In this document: positions 1-6,288 of the stretch, one piece after another
Layout of the letters: the number at the start of each line of letters is the position of its first letter
How positions within the stretch are numbered: the stretch's first letter is position 1
NCBI GenBank assembly: GCA_002414145.1
Contig: DHYP01000037.1
Coordinates: 5,491-11,778, forward strand
Reading direction: 5' to 3'
Source: Methylophilaceae bacterium UBA5127
GTDB lineage: Bacteria; Pseudomonadota; Gammaproteobacteria; Burkholderiales; Methylophilaceae
DNA: 6,288 nucleotides
Notes under the pieces: model-generated
Seen by the model: the letters and a program-made list of their open reading frames with translations, nothing else
The model's database searches: none
Told to the model about the DNA's origin: nothing
Position numbers and translations under genes: made by a program

Positions 1-1
1 C

Positions 2-514
2 TCTTCAACAGCTACCTCAGTCGTTGATGCGATCAACCAACGTTTTGGTCAAAACACGGCTTTTGCAGAAGATGGCCGCGTAATCAAAGTTAATGCACCT
101 ACTAATTCTAGTCGCGTCGCATTTTTAGCTGCATTAGAATCGATTAATATTGCCCCTGCTGCCACCTCTGCCAAAATTATTCTGAATGCGCGTACTGGCT
201 CAGTGGTGATGAACAAGGCTGTGACGCTTGATAGTTGTGCGGTATCGCATGGCAATTTATCAGTGGTAATTAATACTTCACCTGTTATTAGCCAACCCGG
301 TGCTTTCTCTAATGGACAAACCATCTCAACTGCCGTTTCACAAGTAGACATTACAAAAGAGCCTGGCAAAGTGCTTAAACTGAATAGTGGTGCCAATCTT
401 TCTGATGTGGTGAAAGCGTTGAATGCTATTGGTGCAACACCCCAAGATTTACTGGCCATTCTGCAAGCAATGAAAGCAGCTGGGTCATTACATGCTGAAC
501 TCGAGGTCATATAA
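2..514 (+). CDS. flgI: Flagellar P-ring protein FlgI, 3' part
   Basis: FlgI subunits form the P-ring around the rod in the peptidoglycan layer, as a bushing for the motor shaft. The gene is cut by the left window edge. About 170 C-terminal residues are visible in one open frame, out of roughly 365-375 for the family, so the signal peptide and N-terminal half lie outside. Recognition rests on typical FlgI blocks: ARTGSVVMNKAVTLDSCAV, followed by GNLSVVIN, the segment PVISQPGAF, a QVDI strand, and the C-terminal NAIGATPQDLLAILQAMKAA. The cysteine in LDSCAV (codon 236-238) is conserved. The second cysteine found near the C terminus of enterobacterial FlgI is a serine here (codon 485-487). The stop is 2 bases before the flgJ start, so the two genes are almost certainly co-transcribed. 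An internal ATG at 203 lies mid-domain and is not the gene start. Identity is very secure. Confidence 0.97.
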   Translation, partial: SSTATSVVDAINQRFGQNTAFAEDGRVIKVNAPTNSSRVAFLAALESINIAPAATSAKIILNARTGSVVMNKAVTLDSCAVSHGNLSVVINTSPVISQPGAFSNGQTISTAVSQVDITKEPGKVLKLNSGANLSDVVKALNAIGATPQDLLAILQAMKAAGSLHAELEVI

Positions 515-516
515 TC

Positions 517-1449
517 ATGATTAATAGTGCTGACTTATCTGGCAAAGTGGCCTTTGATGCCAATAGTTTAAACAACCTGAAACAAGCGGCTAAGGAAAAT
601 TCGCCAGAAGCACTCAAAACAGTGGCTAAACAATTTGAAGGCATCTTGATGAACATGATGCTGAAAAGCATGCGCGAGGCAAATCCACAAGATGGTGAGT
701 TTGATAACGAACAAAGCCGTATGTTTACTTCAATGTTAGATCAGCAGCTTACCAGCAACCTTAGTGCTAAAGGCCTGGGTCTAGCCGACGTACTGGTTAG
801 ACAACTCAGCAAAACCACACAAACCGCAGTTGATGCTACACAAAAAGCACTTAGTGAAGGTGCAACAGAGATTACTGATACTTCTAAACATATTTTAGAA
901 AATCTATTCTCACCTGCTTCCAACACTCAACCTAATGCTACTACGCCAAGCAATAGTGCAGTAAAACCAGCCAAAAGTAGCAGCATTGGCGAAAGTGTTA
1001 CCAATTTTATAGACAAAATGTTGCATCATGCCAAAGACGCTAGCAATAGCACTGGTGTACCCACACATCTGATGCTAGGTCAGGCTGCGCTTGAAAGCGG
1101 CTGGGGTAAACGAGAAATTAAAGCAGCAGACGGAACGCCAAGCCACAATTTATTCGGCATTAAAGCCAATGCAAATTGGAAAGGCAAAACAGTAGAGACT
1201 ATGACTACAGAATACATCAATGGCGTAAAACAAAATCGTATCGAAAAATTTCGCGCCTATGATAGCTATGCAGATTCATTTAAAGACTTTGCTAGTTTAA
1301 TGAAAAATAATCCACGCTATCAGCACGTGATTGCCAATGTTCATGACATAAAAGGTTACGCGCAAGCCATGCAAAATGCTGGCTATGCGACAGATCCGCA
1401 ATACGCAAAAAAATTATCCAGCGTGATCCATAAAATTGTGTCCGCTTAA
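517..1449 (+). CDS. flgJ: FlgJ: rod cap protein with peptidoglycan hydrolase domain
   Basis: FlgJ is exported to the periplasm, caps the growing rod and opens the peptidoglycan so that the rod can pass. The protein has 310 residues, close to the 316 of Salmonella FlgJ. Residues about 30-97 are the rod-binding domain, with the signature VAKQFEGILMNMMLKSMREA (36-55). Residues about 98-160 are a low-complexity linker rich in Ser, Thr, Asn and Ala. Residues about 160-310 are a glucosaminidase-type (GH73-like) domain with QAALESGWG (189-197), NLFGIKA (211-217) and NAGYATDPQYAKKL near the end. By position, E193 and D257 correspond to the two residues reported as essential in Salmonella (E184, D248), so the enzyme is probably active. 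There is no signal peptide, as expected for a type III export substrate. The ATG at 517 has a GAGGT ribosome binding site (503-507) inside the end of flgI, which indicates tight coupling. Confidence 0.97.
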   Translation: MINSADLSGKVAFDANSLNNLKQAAKENSPEALKTVAKQFEGILMNMMLKSMREANPQDGEFDNEQSRMFTSMLDQQLTSNLSAKGLGLADVLVRQLSKTTQTAVDATQKALSEGATEITDTSKHILENLFSPASNTQPNATTPSNSAVKPAKSSSIGESVTNFIDKMLHHAKDASNSTGVPTHLMLGQAALESGWGKREIKAADGTPSHNLFGIKANANWKGKTVETMTTEYINGVKQNRIEKFRAYDSYADSFKDFASLMKNNPRYQHVIANVHDIKGYAQAMQNAGYATDPQYAKKLSSVIHKIVSA

Positions 1450-1467
1450 AAATATGAAAATAATGAT

Positions 1468-1494
1468 TAAAGTTTTCGATTTATATGCCGTTAC
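1468..1494 (+). promoter_or_regulatory. Predicted sigma-28 (FliA) promoter for flgKL
   Basis: The flgJ-flgK gap contains TAAAGTTT (1468-1475), then exactly 11 bases, then GCCGTTAC (1487-1494). The enterobacterial FliA consensus is TAAAGTTT-N11-GCCGATAA, so the -35 half matches fully, the spacing matches, and the -10 half matches at 6 of 8 positions. Transcription would start near 1500-1503, giving a leader of about 30 bases before the flgK ATG. A weak ribosome binding site, AGAAAG (1517-1522), lies within that leader. In Salmonella and E. coli, flgKL also have a class 3 promoter in addition to read-through from the upstream flg operon, so the location is biologically sensible. The call is a prediction from sequence only. 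Confidence 0.8.
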
Positions 1495-1529
1495 GCCACA
1501 TATAGATAAGCATAATAGAAAGTAATATC

Positions 1530-3500
1530 ATGGCATCTAACATACTAAGTATAGGTTCCAGTGCGCTAAACGCAGCGCAAATCGGGCTCAGTACCACTGG
1601 GCATAATATTGCGAACGCCTCTACACCTGGCTATAACCGACAAGTGGTGGTTCAGGCAGCTGCGCAAGCGCAAAATTTTGGCTATGGTTTTGTAGGTCAA
1701 GGTGCGGAAGTCACTGGCGTTCAACGTGTTTATAACGAGATTCTGGCAAAGCAAGTCATCAGTACGCAATCCGCAAGCTCGGCATATGATGCCTATAGTG
1801 CGCAACTTAACTCTATTGATAACATGCTGTCTGATACTACCGCTGGCCTAAATCCCGCTATGAGTGACTTTTTTGGGAGCTTGCAAGAGCTTGCCTCCAA
1901 ACCGAGCGATATCCCAACGCGTCAAACAGTGCTTGCAGATGCGCAAGCCCTGATTAATCGCTTTAATAGTATTGATGGGCGTCTGAATGAAATCAGAGAG
2001 GGTGTGAACACACAACTTTCCAATAGTGTCGGCGTTGTGAATACCTATGCAAAACAAATTGCCAGCCTGAATGATATTATTGAAAAATCCATTAGCACCA
2101 CTGGCAACACCCCCAATGACTTAATGGATCAACGTGATCAATTAATCACTGAGCTTAGTAAGCAAATTAAAACCACCGTGGTATCCCAAGGTCAGGGCAG
2201 TTATAACGTTTTTGTCGGCAATGGTTTACCATTGGTCGTGGGAAAAGATACTTACAATCTCACTACGGTTACCTCTCCTACTGATCCGACTCGCGTAGAG
2301 GTCGCCTACCAAACCACCTCAAAAACAACCATATTGGGGGCTTCCAGCTTGGCTGGTGGCACGATTGGCGGCTTGATTCAATTTAGAAACGAGTCTTTAG
2401 ATCAAGTACAGAATCAAATAGGTCAAATTGCTGTGGCATTGGCTGGTACGTTTAATCAGCAACATATGCAAGGCCTTGATAAAAATGGCAACCCTGGTGG
2501 CGCGTTGTTTAATATTCCTGCGCCAGTCACCACAAGCAGTAGCGAAAACACTGGGTCAGGGGTACTCACTACCAGCATAGTAGATCCAAGTGCTGTTACT
2601 AGCAGCGATTATCGTGTGCAGTATGTGGGTGGCAATTATCTAGTGACACGTGTGAGCGACCAAAATGTGCAGACATTCTCCAGCTTGCCACAAACTGTTG
2701 ATGGGCTAAGCATCTCCCAAGCCAGTGGCACGATGAACAATAACGACGATTTTTTAATTAGTCCCACTAAAAATGCTGCAAGCACAATGACTTTAGCATT
2801 TAAAGATGTCAATAAACTCGCTGTGGGTGGGTCTGTTTTGAGCTCTGCTGCTGGCGCTGGTAACACTGGTTCAGGAAGCATGAGCGCCCTTACTGCAGGC
2901 AGCACATACACAAGCAGCCCACTGACTGGTACGCTGAGCTTTACCTATAACAGTGGTCTACCTAACACGCTGACACTTGCACCCTCTACATTACCTGTCA
3001 CTGTTACATATGGCGGTGTCAGCACCACTTACCCTGCTGGATCGCCTGTCACTTATACTTCTGGTGCAACTGTGGCTGTAGGCAGCGTTAGTGTTGTCTT
3101 ATCGGGCACCCCTGCTAATGGGGATACTTTTAGTATATCCCCGACTACCAGTGCAAACACTGGCCCTAGTGATAATAGAAATGGCTTGCTATTAGCCAAT
3201 CTGCAGACCGGTAATAATGTCGCCCTAATCGGTAGCAATACTAAAAACAGCTACGCCACTGCATTCTCGCAAATGGTCAGCGGTGTTGGTAGTAAAGCGC
3301 GCGAGCTTAATGTCACTAGTCAAGCAGAAGCTAAAGCACTCGACTCCGTCAAAGCCTCTATGGAAGCTGAGTCTGGCGTTAACTTAGATGAAGAAGCCAC
3401 CAACTTAATTCGGTATCAACAAGCCTATCAAGCGGCAGGGAAAATGATGCAAATCGCTAGTGACTTATTTAACGTGCTGTTAAATCTTGGAAGTAATTAA
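1530..3500 (+). CDS. flgK: Flagellar hook-associated protein 1, FlgK
   Basis: FlgK is the first hook-filament junction protein. It is secreted through the flagellar export gate and polymerises on the hook tip before FlgL. The N terminus carries the rod/hook family signature (SALNAAQIGLSTTGHNIANA at 11-30, then STPGYNRQ). The C terminus has the matching coiled-coil region with VNLDEEATNLIRYQQAYQAA (617-636) and ends hydrophobic. Residues about 130-215 are helical and include the LMDQRDQLITELS motif (198-210). At 656 residues it is about 100 longer than Salmonella FlgK (553). The extra length lies in the surface-exposed middle (about 330-560), which is rich in Ser, Thr and Gly and contains two related modules, described separately. 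There is no signal peptide, as expected. The start at 1530 places the conserved N terminus correctly and follows the predicted FliA promoter. flgL follows after 21 bases, so the pair forms one unit. Confidence 0.97.
   Translation: MASNILSIGSSALNAAQIGLSTTGHNIANASTPGYNRQVVVQAAAQAQNFGYGFVGQGAEVTGVQRVYNEILAKQVISTQSASSAYDAYSAQLNSIDNMLSDTTAGLNPAMSDFFGSLQELASKPSDIPTRQTVLADAQALINRFNSIDGRLNEIREGVNTQLSNSVGVVNTYAKQIASLNDIIEKSISTTGNTPNDLMDQRDQLITELSKQIKTTVVSQGQGSYNVFVGNGLPLVVGKDTYNLTTVTSPTDPTRVEVAYQTTSKTTILGASSLAGGTIGGLIQFRNESLDQVQNQIGQIAVALAGTFNQQHMQGLDKNGNPGGALFNIPAPVTTSSSENTGSGVLTTSIVDPSAVTSSDYRVQYVGGNYLVTRVSDQNVQTFSSLPQTVDGLSISQASGTMNNNDDFLISPTKNAASTMTLAFKDVNKLAVGGSVLSSAAGAGNTGSGSMSALTAGSTYTSSPLTGTLSFTYNSGLPNTLTLAPSTLPVTVTYGGVSTTYPAGSPVTYTSGATVAVGSVSVVLSGTPANGDTFSISPTTSANTGPSDNRNGLLLANLQTGNNVALIGSNTKNSYATAFSQMVSGVGSKARELNVTSQAEAKALDSVKASMEAESGVNLDEEATNLIRYQQAYQAAGKMMQIASDLFNVLLNLGSN
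2547..3146 (+). repeat. Two related modules inside FlgK's outer domain
   Basis: FlgK residues 340-413 (bases 2547-2768) and 445-539 (2862-3146) look like diverged copies of one beta-rich module. Both open with NTGSG; the DNA there is AACACTGGGTCAGG versus AACACTGGTTCAGG, 13 of 14 identical. Both close with a similar turn and strand: LSISQASGTMNNNDDFLISPT in the first, matched by VSVVLSGTPANGDTFSISPT in the second. The second copy is about 20 residues longer in its middle. This explains most of the extra length compared with enterobacterial FlgK. The middles of the copies are too diverged for me to align by eye, so an ancient duplication is an inference; repeated use of a common surface fold is the alternative. 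Confidence 0.55.
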
Positions 3501-3521
3501 TTAGGTTAAAGGATTGATTGT

Positions 3522-4436
3522 ATGCGCATCAGCACAAACACGATTTATCAAAGCGGTATTAGTAAAATTACCAATTTACAGGCTGATCAAACCAGACTGC
3601 AGGGTCAGATCTCTACTGGTAAACGCTTTGTGACACCTGCTGATGATCCTGTCGCAGCGGCACGTGTGCTTGAAGTCTCGCATAATAAAGAGCTCAACAA
3701 TAGTTACGCTGATGTTCGCAAAACAGCGCAAACCAATCTAGAAACTTTGGAATCCAGCCTTGGCAACATTACCAATCTGCTTGTTTCAGCACAGTCAACA
3801 TTAGTAGCTGCTGGCAATGGCGCTTATTCTAATGCTGAAAGAAGCAATCTAGGTAAAGAACTCAAAAACTCATTAGATGCACTCTTGGGCATGGCCAATG
3901 CAAAAGATGCTTACGGCAATTATATGTATGCCGGTTTTAAATCTGATGCCCCAGCTTTTGTCGCCAATGCCACTGGTGCCAGCTATTCTGGTGACAGTAA
4001 TGTTCAGCTACTGCAAGTGGATTCACAACGTCAGATGGAAGTTTCCGTGCCTGGCGATTCAGTATTTCAGGCAGGTGGCGCAGATGTATTTGCTACACTC
4101 ACTAATATCGTCAATCTACTCAACACGCCAATTACCGATGCCACCACCCAGGCTGCTTTTACCAGTGGTTTAGCCACGGCAATTGATGGCATGAAAACTT
4201 CCGTGGATAATGTGCTCAATGCGCGTGCTTCTGTTGGTGCAAAATTAAATGAACTGGACTCACTAAACCTTGCTGGTCAAGACCGCGACCTTCAGTATGA
4301 TAAAGCACTCTCCAACTTACAGGATTTGGATTACGCCGCAGCAGTATCCGATTTAAGTAAAAACCAAACGATTATGGATGCCGCACAAAAATCTTTTGTA
4401 GCAACGACCAAGCTATCATTATTTAATTTTATTTAA
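3522..4436 (+). CDS. flgL: Flagellar hook-associated protein 3, FlgL
   Basis: FlgL is the second junction protein. It sits between FlgK and the flagellin filament and is exported through the flagellar type III gate. At 304 residues it is near the Salmonella length (317). The N terminus is a classic flagellin-like helix: MRISTNTIYQSGISKI, then LQGQISTGKRFVTPADDPVA (26-45). The middle contains the FlgL hallmark GNYMYAGFKSDAPAF (132-146). The C terminus (about 268-304) reads DLDYAAAVSDLSKNQTIMDA followed by AQKSFVATTKLSLFNFI, the paired helix that packs on the N-terminal one. The ATG at 3522 has a good ribosome binding site, AAAGGA (3508-3513), 8 bases upstream. The gene lies 21 bases after flgK with no promoter visible between them, so it should share the flgK transcript. 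It is the last + strand gene and faces fliR. Confidence 0.97.
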   Translation: MRISTNTIYQSGISKITNLQADQTRLQGQISTGKRFVTPADDPVAAARVLEVSHNKELNNSYADVRKTAQTNLETLESSLGNITNLLVSAQSTLVAAGNGAYSNAERSNLGKELKNSLDALLGMANAKDAYGNYMYAGFKSDAPAFVANATGASYSGDSNVQLLQVDSQRQMEVSVPGDSVFQAGGADVFATLTNIVNLLNTPITDATTQAAFTSGLATAIDGMKTSVDNVLNARASVGAKLNELDSLNLAGQDRDLQYDKALSNLQDLDYAAAVSDLSKNQTIMDAAQKSFVATTKLSLFNFI

Positions 4437-4458
4437 GTAGCAGCATACTAGTTGCTAC
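4437..4458 (+). terminator. Hairpin after flgL, possible weak terminator
   Basis: GTAGCAGC (4437-4444) pairs with GTTGCTAC (4451-4458), giving an 8-pair stem with one G-U pair and a 6-base loop. It starts directly after the flgL stop codon. The following U tract is poor (ATTTGT), although a run of six T lies further on at 4477-4482. Read on the - strand, the outer 6 pairs remain and an AT-rich TTAAATAAAATT stretch follows, so the element could weakly serve both converging operons. The location is right for a terminator, but the sequence is not a textbook intrinsic one. Confidence 0.45.
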
Positions 4459-4489
4459 ATTTGTAAAATACTTAGATTTTTTCCGTACT

Positions 4490-5260
4490 TTATTTAGCCA
4501 CTTGTGACATATGAGTGGTGCCGAGCTCAATCAAGTTTTCGATAGGCTTTTCAATAGAGGATAACGATACCGCCAGCACGATAAAACCAACGCTGATGGT
4601 AATCGGAAATCCTATCCCAAATAGATTGAGTTGTGGTGCAGTCTTGGTGAGAATACCCAAAGCCATATTGGTAATCAGCAATGCGGTCACCACTGGTAGT
4701 GCCAGTGACATGCCAGCAGTAAAAATCATTTCCGCCCATTGTACGATTTTCATATAGTCAACGCTGCTAGTCTCCACGCCAATCGGCATGCTGGTAAAGC
4801 TATTGGCGATGGCAGAGACCATTAATAGATGCCCATTTAAACTCAAAAAAATGAGCATAGCCAAAATGACTAGGAACTGGCTAATCGCAGTTGTTTGCCC
4901 ACTGGTTTGCGGATCAAAAAAACTAGCAAAACCTAAGCCCATCGTCATGCCTATCATGTGCCCGGCAAGTTCAATAGCGCTAAACACTAATCGCATGCAA
5001 AAACCGATCGCCAACCCGATCATAAGCTGCTGCGCTAGAATCAACAAACCTTTAAATGAAAAAATTTCGAAGCTAGGTATCGCAGGCAAAGTCGGAATGA
5101 TAATCAAAGTAAGCATGATGCCTAAGCCTAATTTAATACGATTAGGCACTGCTGAGTGACTCAGAATAGGTGCACTGGCAATCATGCCCAACACGCGTGT
5201 TAAAGGCCAAAGTAAACTTACAATCCAAGTCTGAACTAAATCGCTACTGACTGTAATCAT
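4490..5260 (-). CDS. fliR: Flagellar export gate protein FliR
   Basis: FliR is an integral membrane component of the flagellar type III secretion gate. With FliP and FliQ it forms the helical core through which rod, hook and filament proteins pass. The 256 residues match the family (E. coli 261). The N terminus contains WPLTRVLGMIASAPILSHSA (18-37) followed by VPNRIKLGL. A central block, GLGFASFFDPQTSGQTTAIS (108-127), leads into a long hydrophobic segment. The most conserved part is LALPVVTALLITNMALGILT (186-205) followed by KTAPQLNLFGIGFP. Several membrane segments are evident throughout. The start at 5260 is the first ATG after an in-frame stop (5276-5278), and it places the N terminus as in other FliR proteins, but no Shine-Dalgarno sequence precedes it. 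It is the last gene of the fliPQR run, 30 bases after fliQ. Confidence 0.96.
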   Translation of the reverse strand: MITVSSDLVQTWIVSLLWPLTRVLGMIASAPILSHSAVPNRIKLGLGIMLTLIIIPTLPAIPSFEIFSFKGLLILAQQLMIGLAIGFCMRLVFSAIELAGHMIGMTMGLGFASFFDPQTSGQTTAISQFLVILAMLIFLSLNGHLLMVSAIANSFTSMPIGVETSSVDYMKIVQWAEMIFTAGMSLALPVVTALLITNMALGILTKTAPQLNLFGIGFPITISVGFIVLAVSLSSIEKPIENLIELGTTHMSQVAK

Positions 5261-5290
5261 GGCAAAATTAATGCGTTAATACGGCTTATT

Positions 5291-5560
5291 TTAGCCTGCC
5301 ATTGCAGGAATACTGGTAAATACGGTACGCATATAATCCACCATGGTGGTCAACATCCAAGGACCTGCAACCACCAAACATGCAATGACACCGACCAGCT
5401 TTGGGATAAACGATAATGTTTGTTCATTAATCTGCGTAGCCGCTTGAAAAATACTCACCAACAAGCCTATCAACAGCACAACTAATAAAATAGGCGCAGC
5501 AACCATCAAAGTTACTTGCATGGCTTGACTGCCTATTGTCATCACGCTTTCCGGTGTCAT
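5291..5560 (-). CDS. fliQ: Flagellar export gate protein FliQ
   Basis: FliQ is a small inner-membrane subunit of the flagellar export gate, present in several copies around the FliP-FliR core. At 89 residues it has exactly the usual family size. It shows two hydrophobic hairpin segments, about 16-37 and 55-76. They are separated by the signature SIFQAATQINEQTLSFIPK (36-54), which includes the conserved FQAATQI-E-TL-F-PK pattern. The N terminus, MTPESVMTIGSQAM, is also typical. The ATG at 5560 has an AGGA ribosome binding site (- strand, 5567-5570) 6 bases upstream. It begins 21 bases after the fliP stop, and fliR starts 30 bases after its own stop, indicating one transcript. Identification is secure from the signature and the position between fliP and fliR. 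Confidence 0.97.
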   Translation of the reverse strand: MTPESVMTIGSQAMQVTLMVAAPILLVVLLIGLLVSIFQAATQINEQTLSFIPKLVGVIACLVVAGPWMLTTMVDYMRTVFTSIPAMAG

Positions 5561-5581
5561 GGTATTTCCTATTCTATTGAC

Positions 5582-6288
5582 TTAATTAAAACTCTGTACT
5601 AACGAACCGAGTATGAGTTGCCATCCATCTACCAGCACAAACAACATGAGTTTAAAGGGTAATGACACGATGACTGGCGACACCATCATCATACCCATTG
5701 CCATTAGCACACTCGCCACCACCATATCAATAATCAAGAATGGAATGAAGATTGCGAAGCCAATTTGAAATGCTGTTTTTAATTCACTGGTCATAAAAGC
5801 GGGTACCAAGACTCTTAACGGCACTTGTTCAGGCGTTTGAATATCTTTGACTTGTGCCATGTTAGCGAATAAAGCCAAATCCCCTTCTCTGGTTTGCTTC
5901 ATCATAAAGCCTTTAAGTGGATCTACGCCTTTGTCTAATGCTTCTTGCATGGTAATTTTATTCTCGGATAACGGCTGATAAGCATCAGCATAAATTTTAT
6001 CGATGACTGGACTCATCACAAAAAATGTTAAGAATAGTGCTAAGCCAATTAACACTTGATTAGAGGGCGCAGATTGTGTGCCTAAAGCCTGACGTAATAA
6101 TGACAATACGATAATGATACGTGTGAACCCAGTCATCATCAGCACTGCTGCTGGTAGAAAGGTTAACGAAGTCATCAAAATAAGTGTTTGGATACTCAGC
6201 GTATAATTTTGCCCGCCCCCCGCGCTTGGCGTTGCATTAATCAATGGCATGCCATTTTCTGCCCAAGCATGTGTAGGCAAGAGCATGA
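5582..6288 (-). CDS. fliP: Flagellar export gate protein FliP, start outside window
   Basis: FliP forms the ring of membrane subunits at the centre of the flagellar type III export gate. The visible part has 234 residues from an ATG at 6286, but this is probably not the true start. FliP is made with a cleavable signal peptide, and here only its end is visible (LLPTHAWA, with likely cleavage after AWA). Cleavage there leaves about 225 residues, matching mature enterobacterial FliP, so roughly a dozen N-terminal residues are probably missing beyond the right edge. Family motifs are [20 protein letters not shown] (53-72), [17 protein letters not shown] (73-89), and [20 protein letters not shown] (156-175) followed by [16 protein letters not shown] periplasmic loop lies at about 100-155. 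fliQ follows after 21 bases. Confidence 0.96.
   Translation of the reverse strand, partial: MLLPTHAWAENGMPLINATPSAGGGQNYTLSIQTLILMTSLTFLPAAVLMMTGFTRIIIVLSLLRQALGTQSAPSNQVLIGLALFLTFFVMSPVIDKIYADAYQPLSENKITMQEALDKGVDPLKGFMMKQTREGDLALFANMAQVKDIQTPEQVPLRVLVPAFMTSELKTAFQIGFAIFIPFLIIDMVVASVLMAMGMMMVSPVIVSLPFKLMLFVLVDGWQLILGSLVQSFN

Noticed and set aside
49..510. A 153-codon open frame on the - strand.
   Set aside because: It lies entirely antisense to flgI, whose protein sequence is clearly conserved. It has no recognisable domain and looks like a by-product of flgI codon usage.
1491..1516. Possible sigma-70 promoter using TTACGC and CATAAT in the flgJ-flgK gap.
   Set aside because: The spacing is about 14 bases and the -35 match is poor. 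The overlapping FliA-type site explains the gap much better.
2357..2732. TGGCACG half-sites at 2357-2363 and 2726-2732, reminiscent of the sigma-54 -24 element.
   Set aside because: Neither has a TTGC-type -12 element at the required spacing, and both lie inside flgK.
3877..4173. A 98-codon open frame on the + strand inside flgL.
   Set aside because: It is out of frame with a well-conserved FlgL, has an unnatural Met/Pro/Leu-rich composition, and shows no ribosome binding site or family motif.
4788..5159. A 123-codon open frame on the + strand opposite fliR.
   Set aside because: It is antisense to the hydrophobic FliR coding region. The Lys/Met/Pro-rich product resembles no family I know.
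6284..6286. The ATG at 6286 as the true fliP start.
   Set aside because: It would leave a signal peptide of only about nine residues with no positive N-region. A start beyond the window edge is more likely.
1..6288. Mobile elements, CRISPR arrays, tRNA or rRNA genes, toxin-antitoxin or defence genes.
   Set aside because: The window is filled by conserved flagellar genes with short gaps. I saw no regularly spaced direct repeats, no terminal inverted repeats and no RNA gene signature.

Overview
The window is an ordinary-looking stretch of a bacterial flagellar gene cluster, and nearly every base is accounted for. It holds the 3' end of flgI, complete flgJ, flgK and flgL on the + strand, and, converging on them, complete fliR and fliQ and a nearly complete fliP on the - strand. 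Two features suggest a betaproteobacterium. FlgJ is the two-domain form (rod cap plus peptidoglycan hydrolase) known from beta- and gammaproteobacteria, and the gene content and order fit flagellar regions of that class. The moderate, slightly AT-leaning composition would suit a methylotroph such as the Methylophilaceae, but that family assignment is only an inference from protein flavour and base composition.

Layout: positions 1-514 are the C-terminal part of FlgI (P-ring). FlgJ (517-1449) follows after 2 bases. An 80-base gap (1450-1529) carries a very good match to a sigma-28 (FliA) flagellar promoter. It is followed by flgK (1530-3500) and, 21 bases later, flgL (3522-4436), which encode the two hook-filament junction proteins. 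A 53-base convergent gap (4437-4489) contains a small hairpin just after the flgL stop. On the - strand, read from the right edge, come fliP (start just outside the window), fliQ and fliR, with gaps of 21 and 30 bases. No stretch above 100 bases lacks a gene.

How they work together: FliP, FliQ and FliR form the membrane core of the flagellar type III export gate. The gate secretes rod, hook and junction proteins, including FlgJ, FlgK and FlgL. FlgJ caps the growing rod and cuts a hole in the peptidoglycan, and FlgI forms the ring in that layer. FlgK and FlgL then join the finished hook to the filament. The promoter before flgK suggests that junction proteins can be made as a late class of genes, separately from flgI-flgJ.

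I did not find a previously undescribed system. The points worth a second look are the flgK promoter, a duplicated module in the enlarged outer part of FlgK, loss of the second conserved cysteine in FlgI, and the absence of a recognisable ribosome binding site before fliR.
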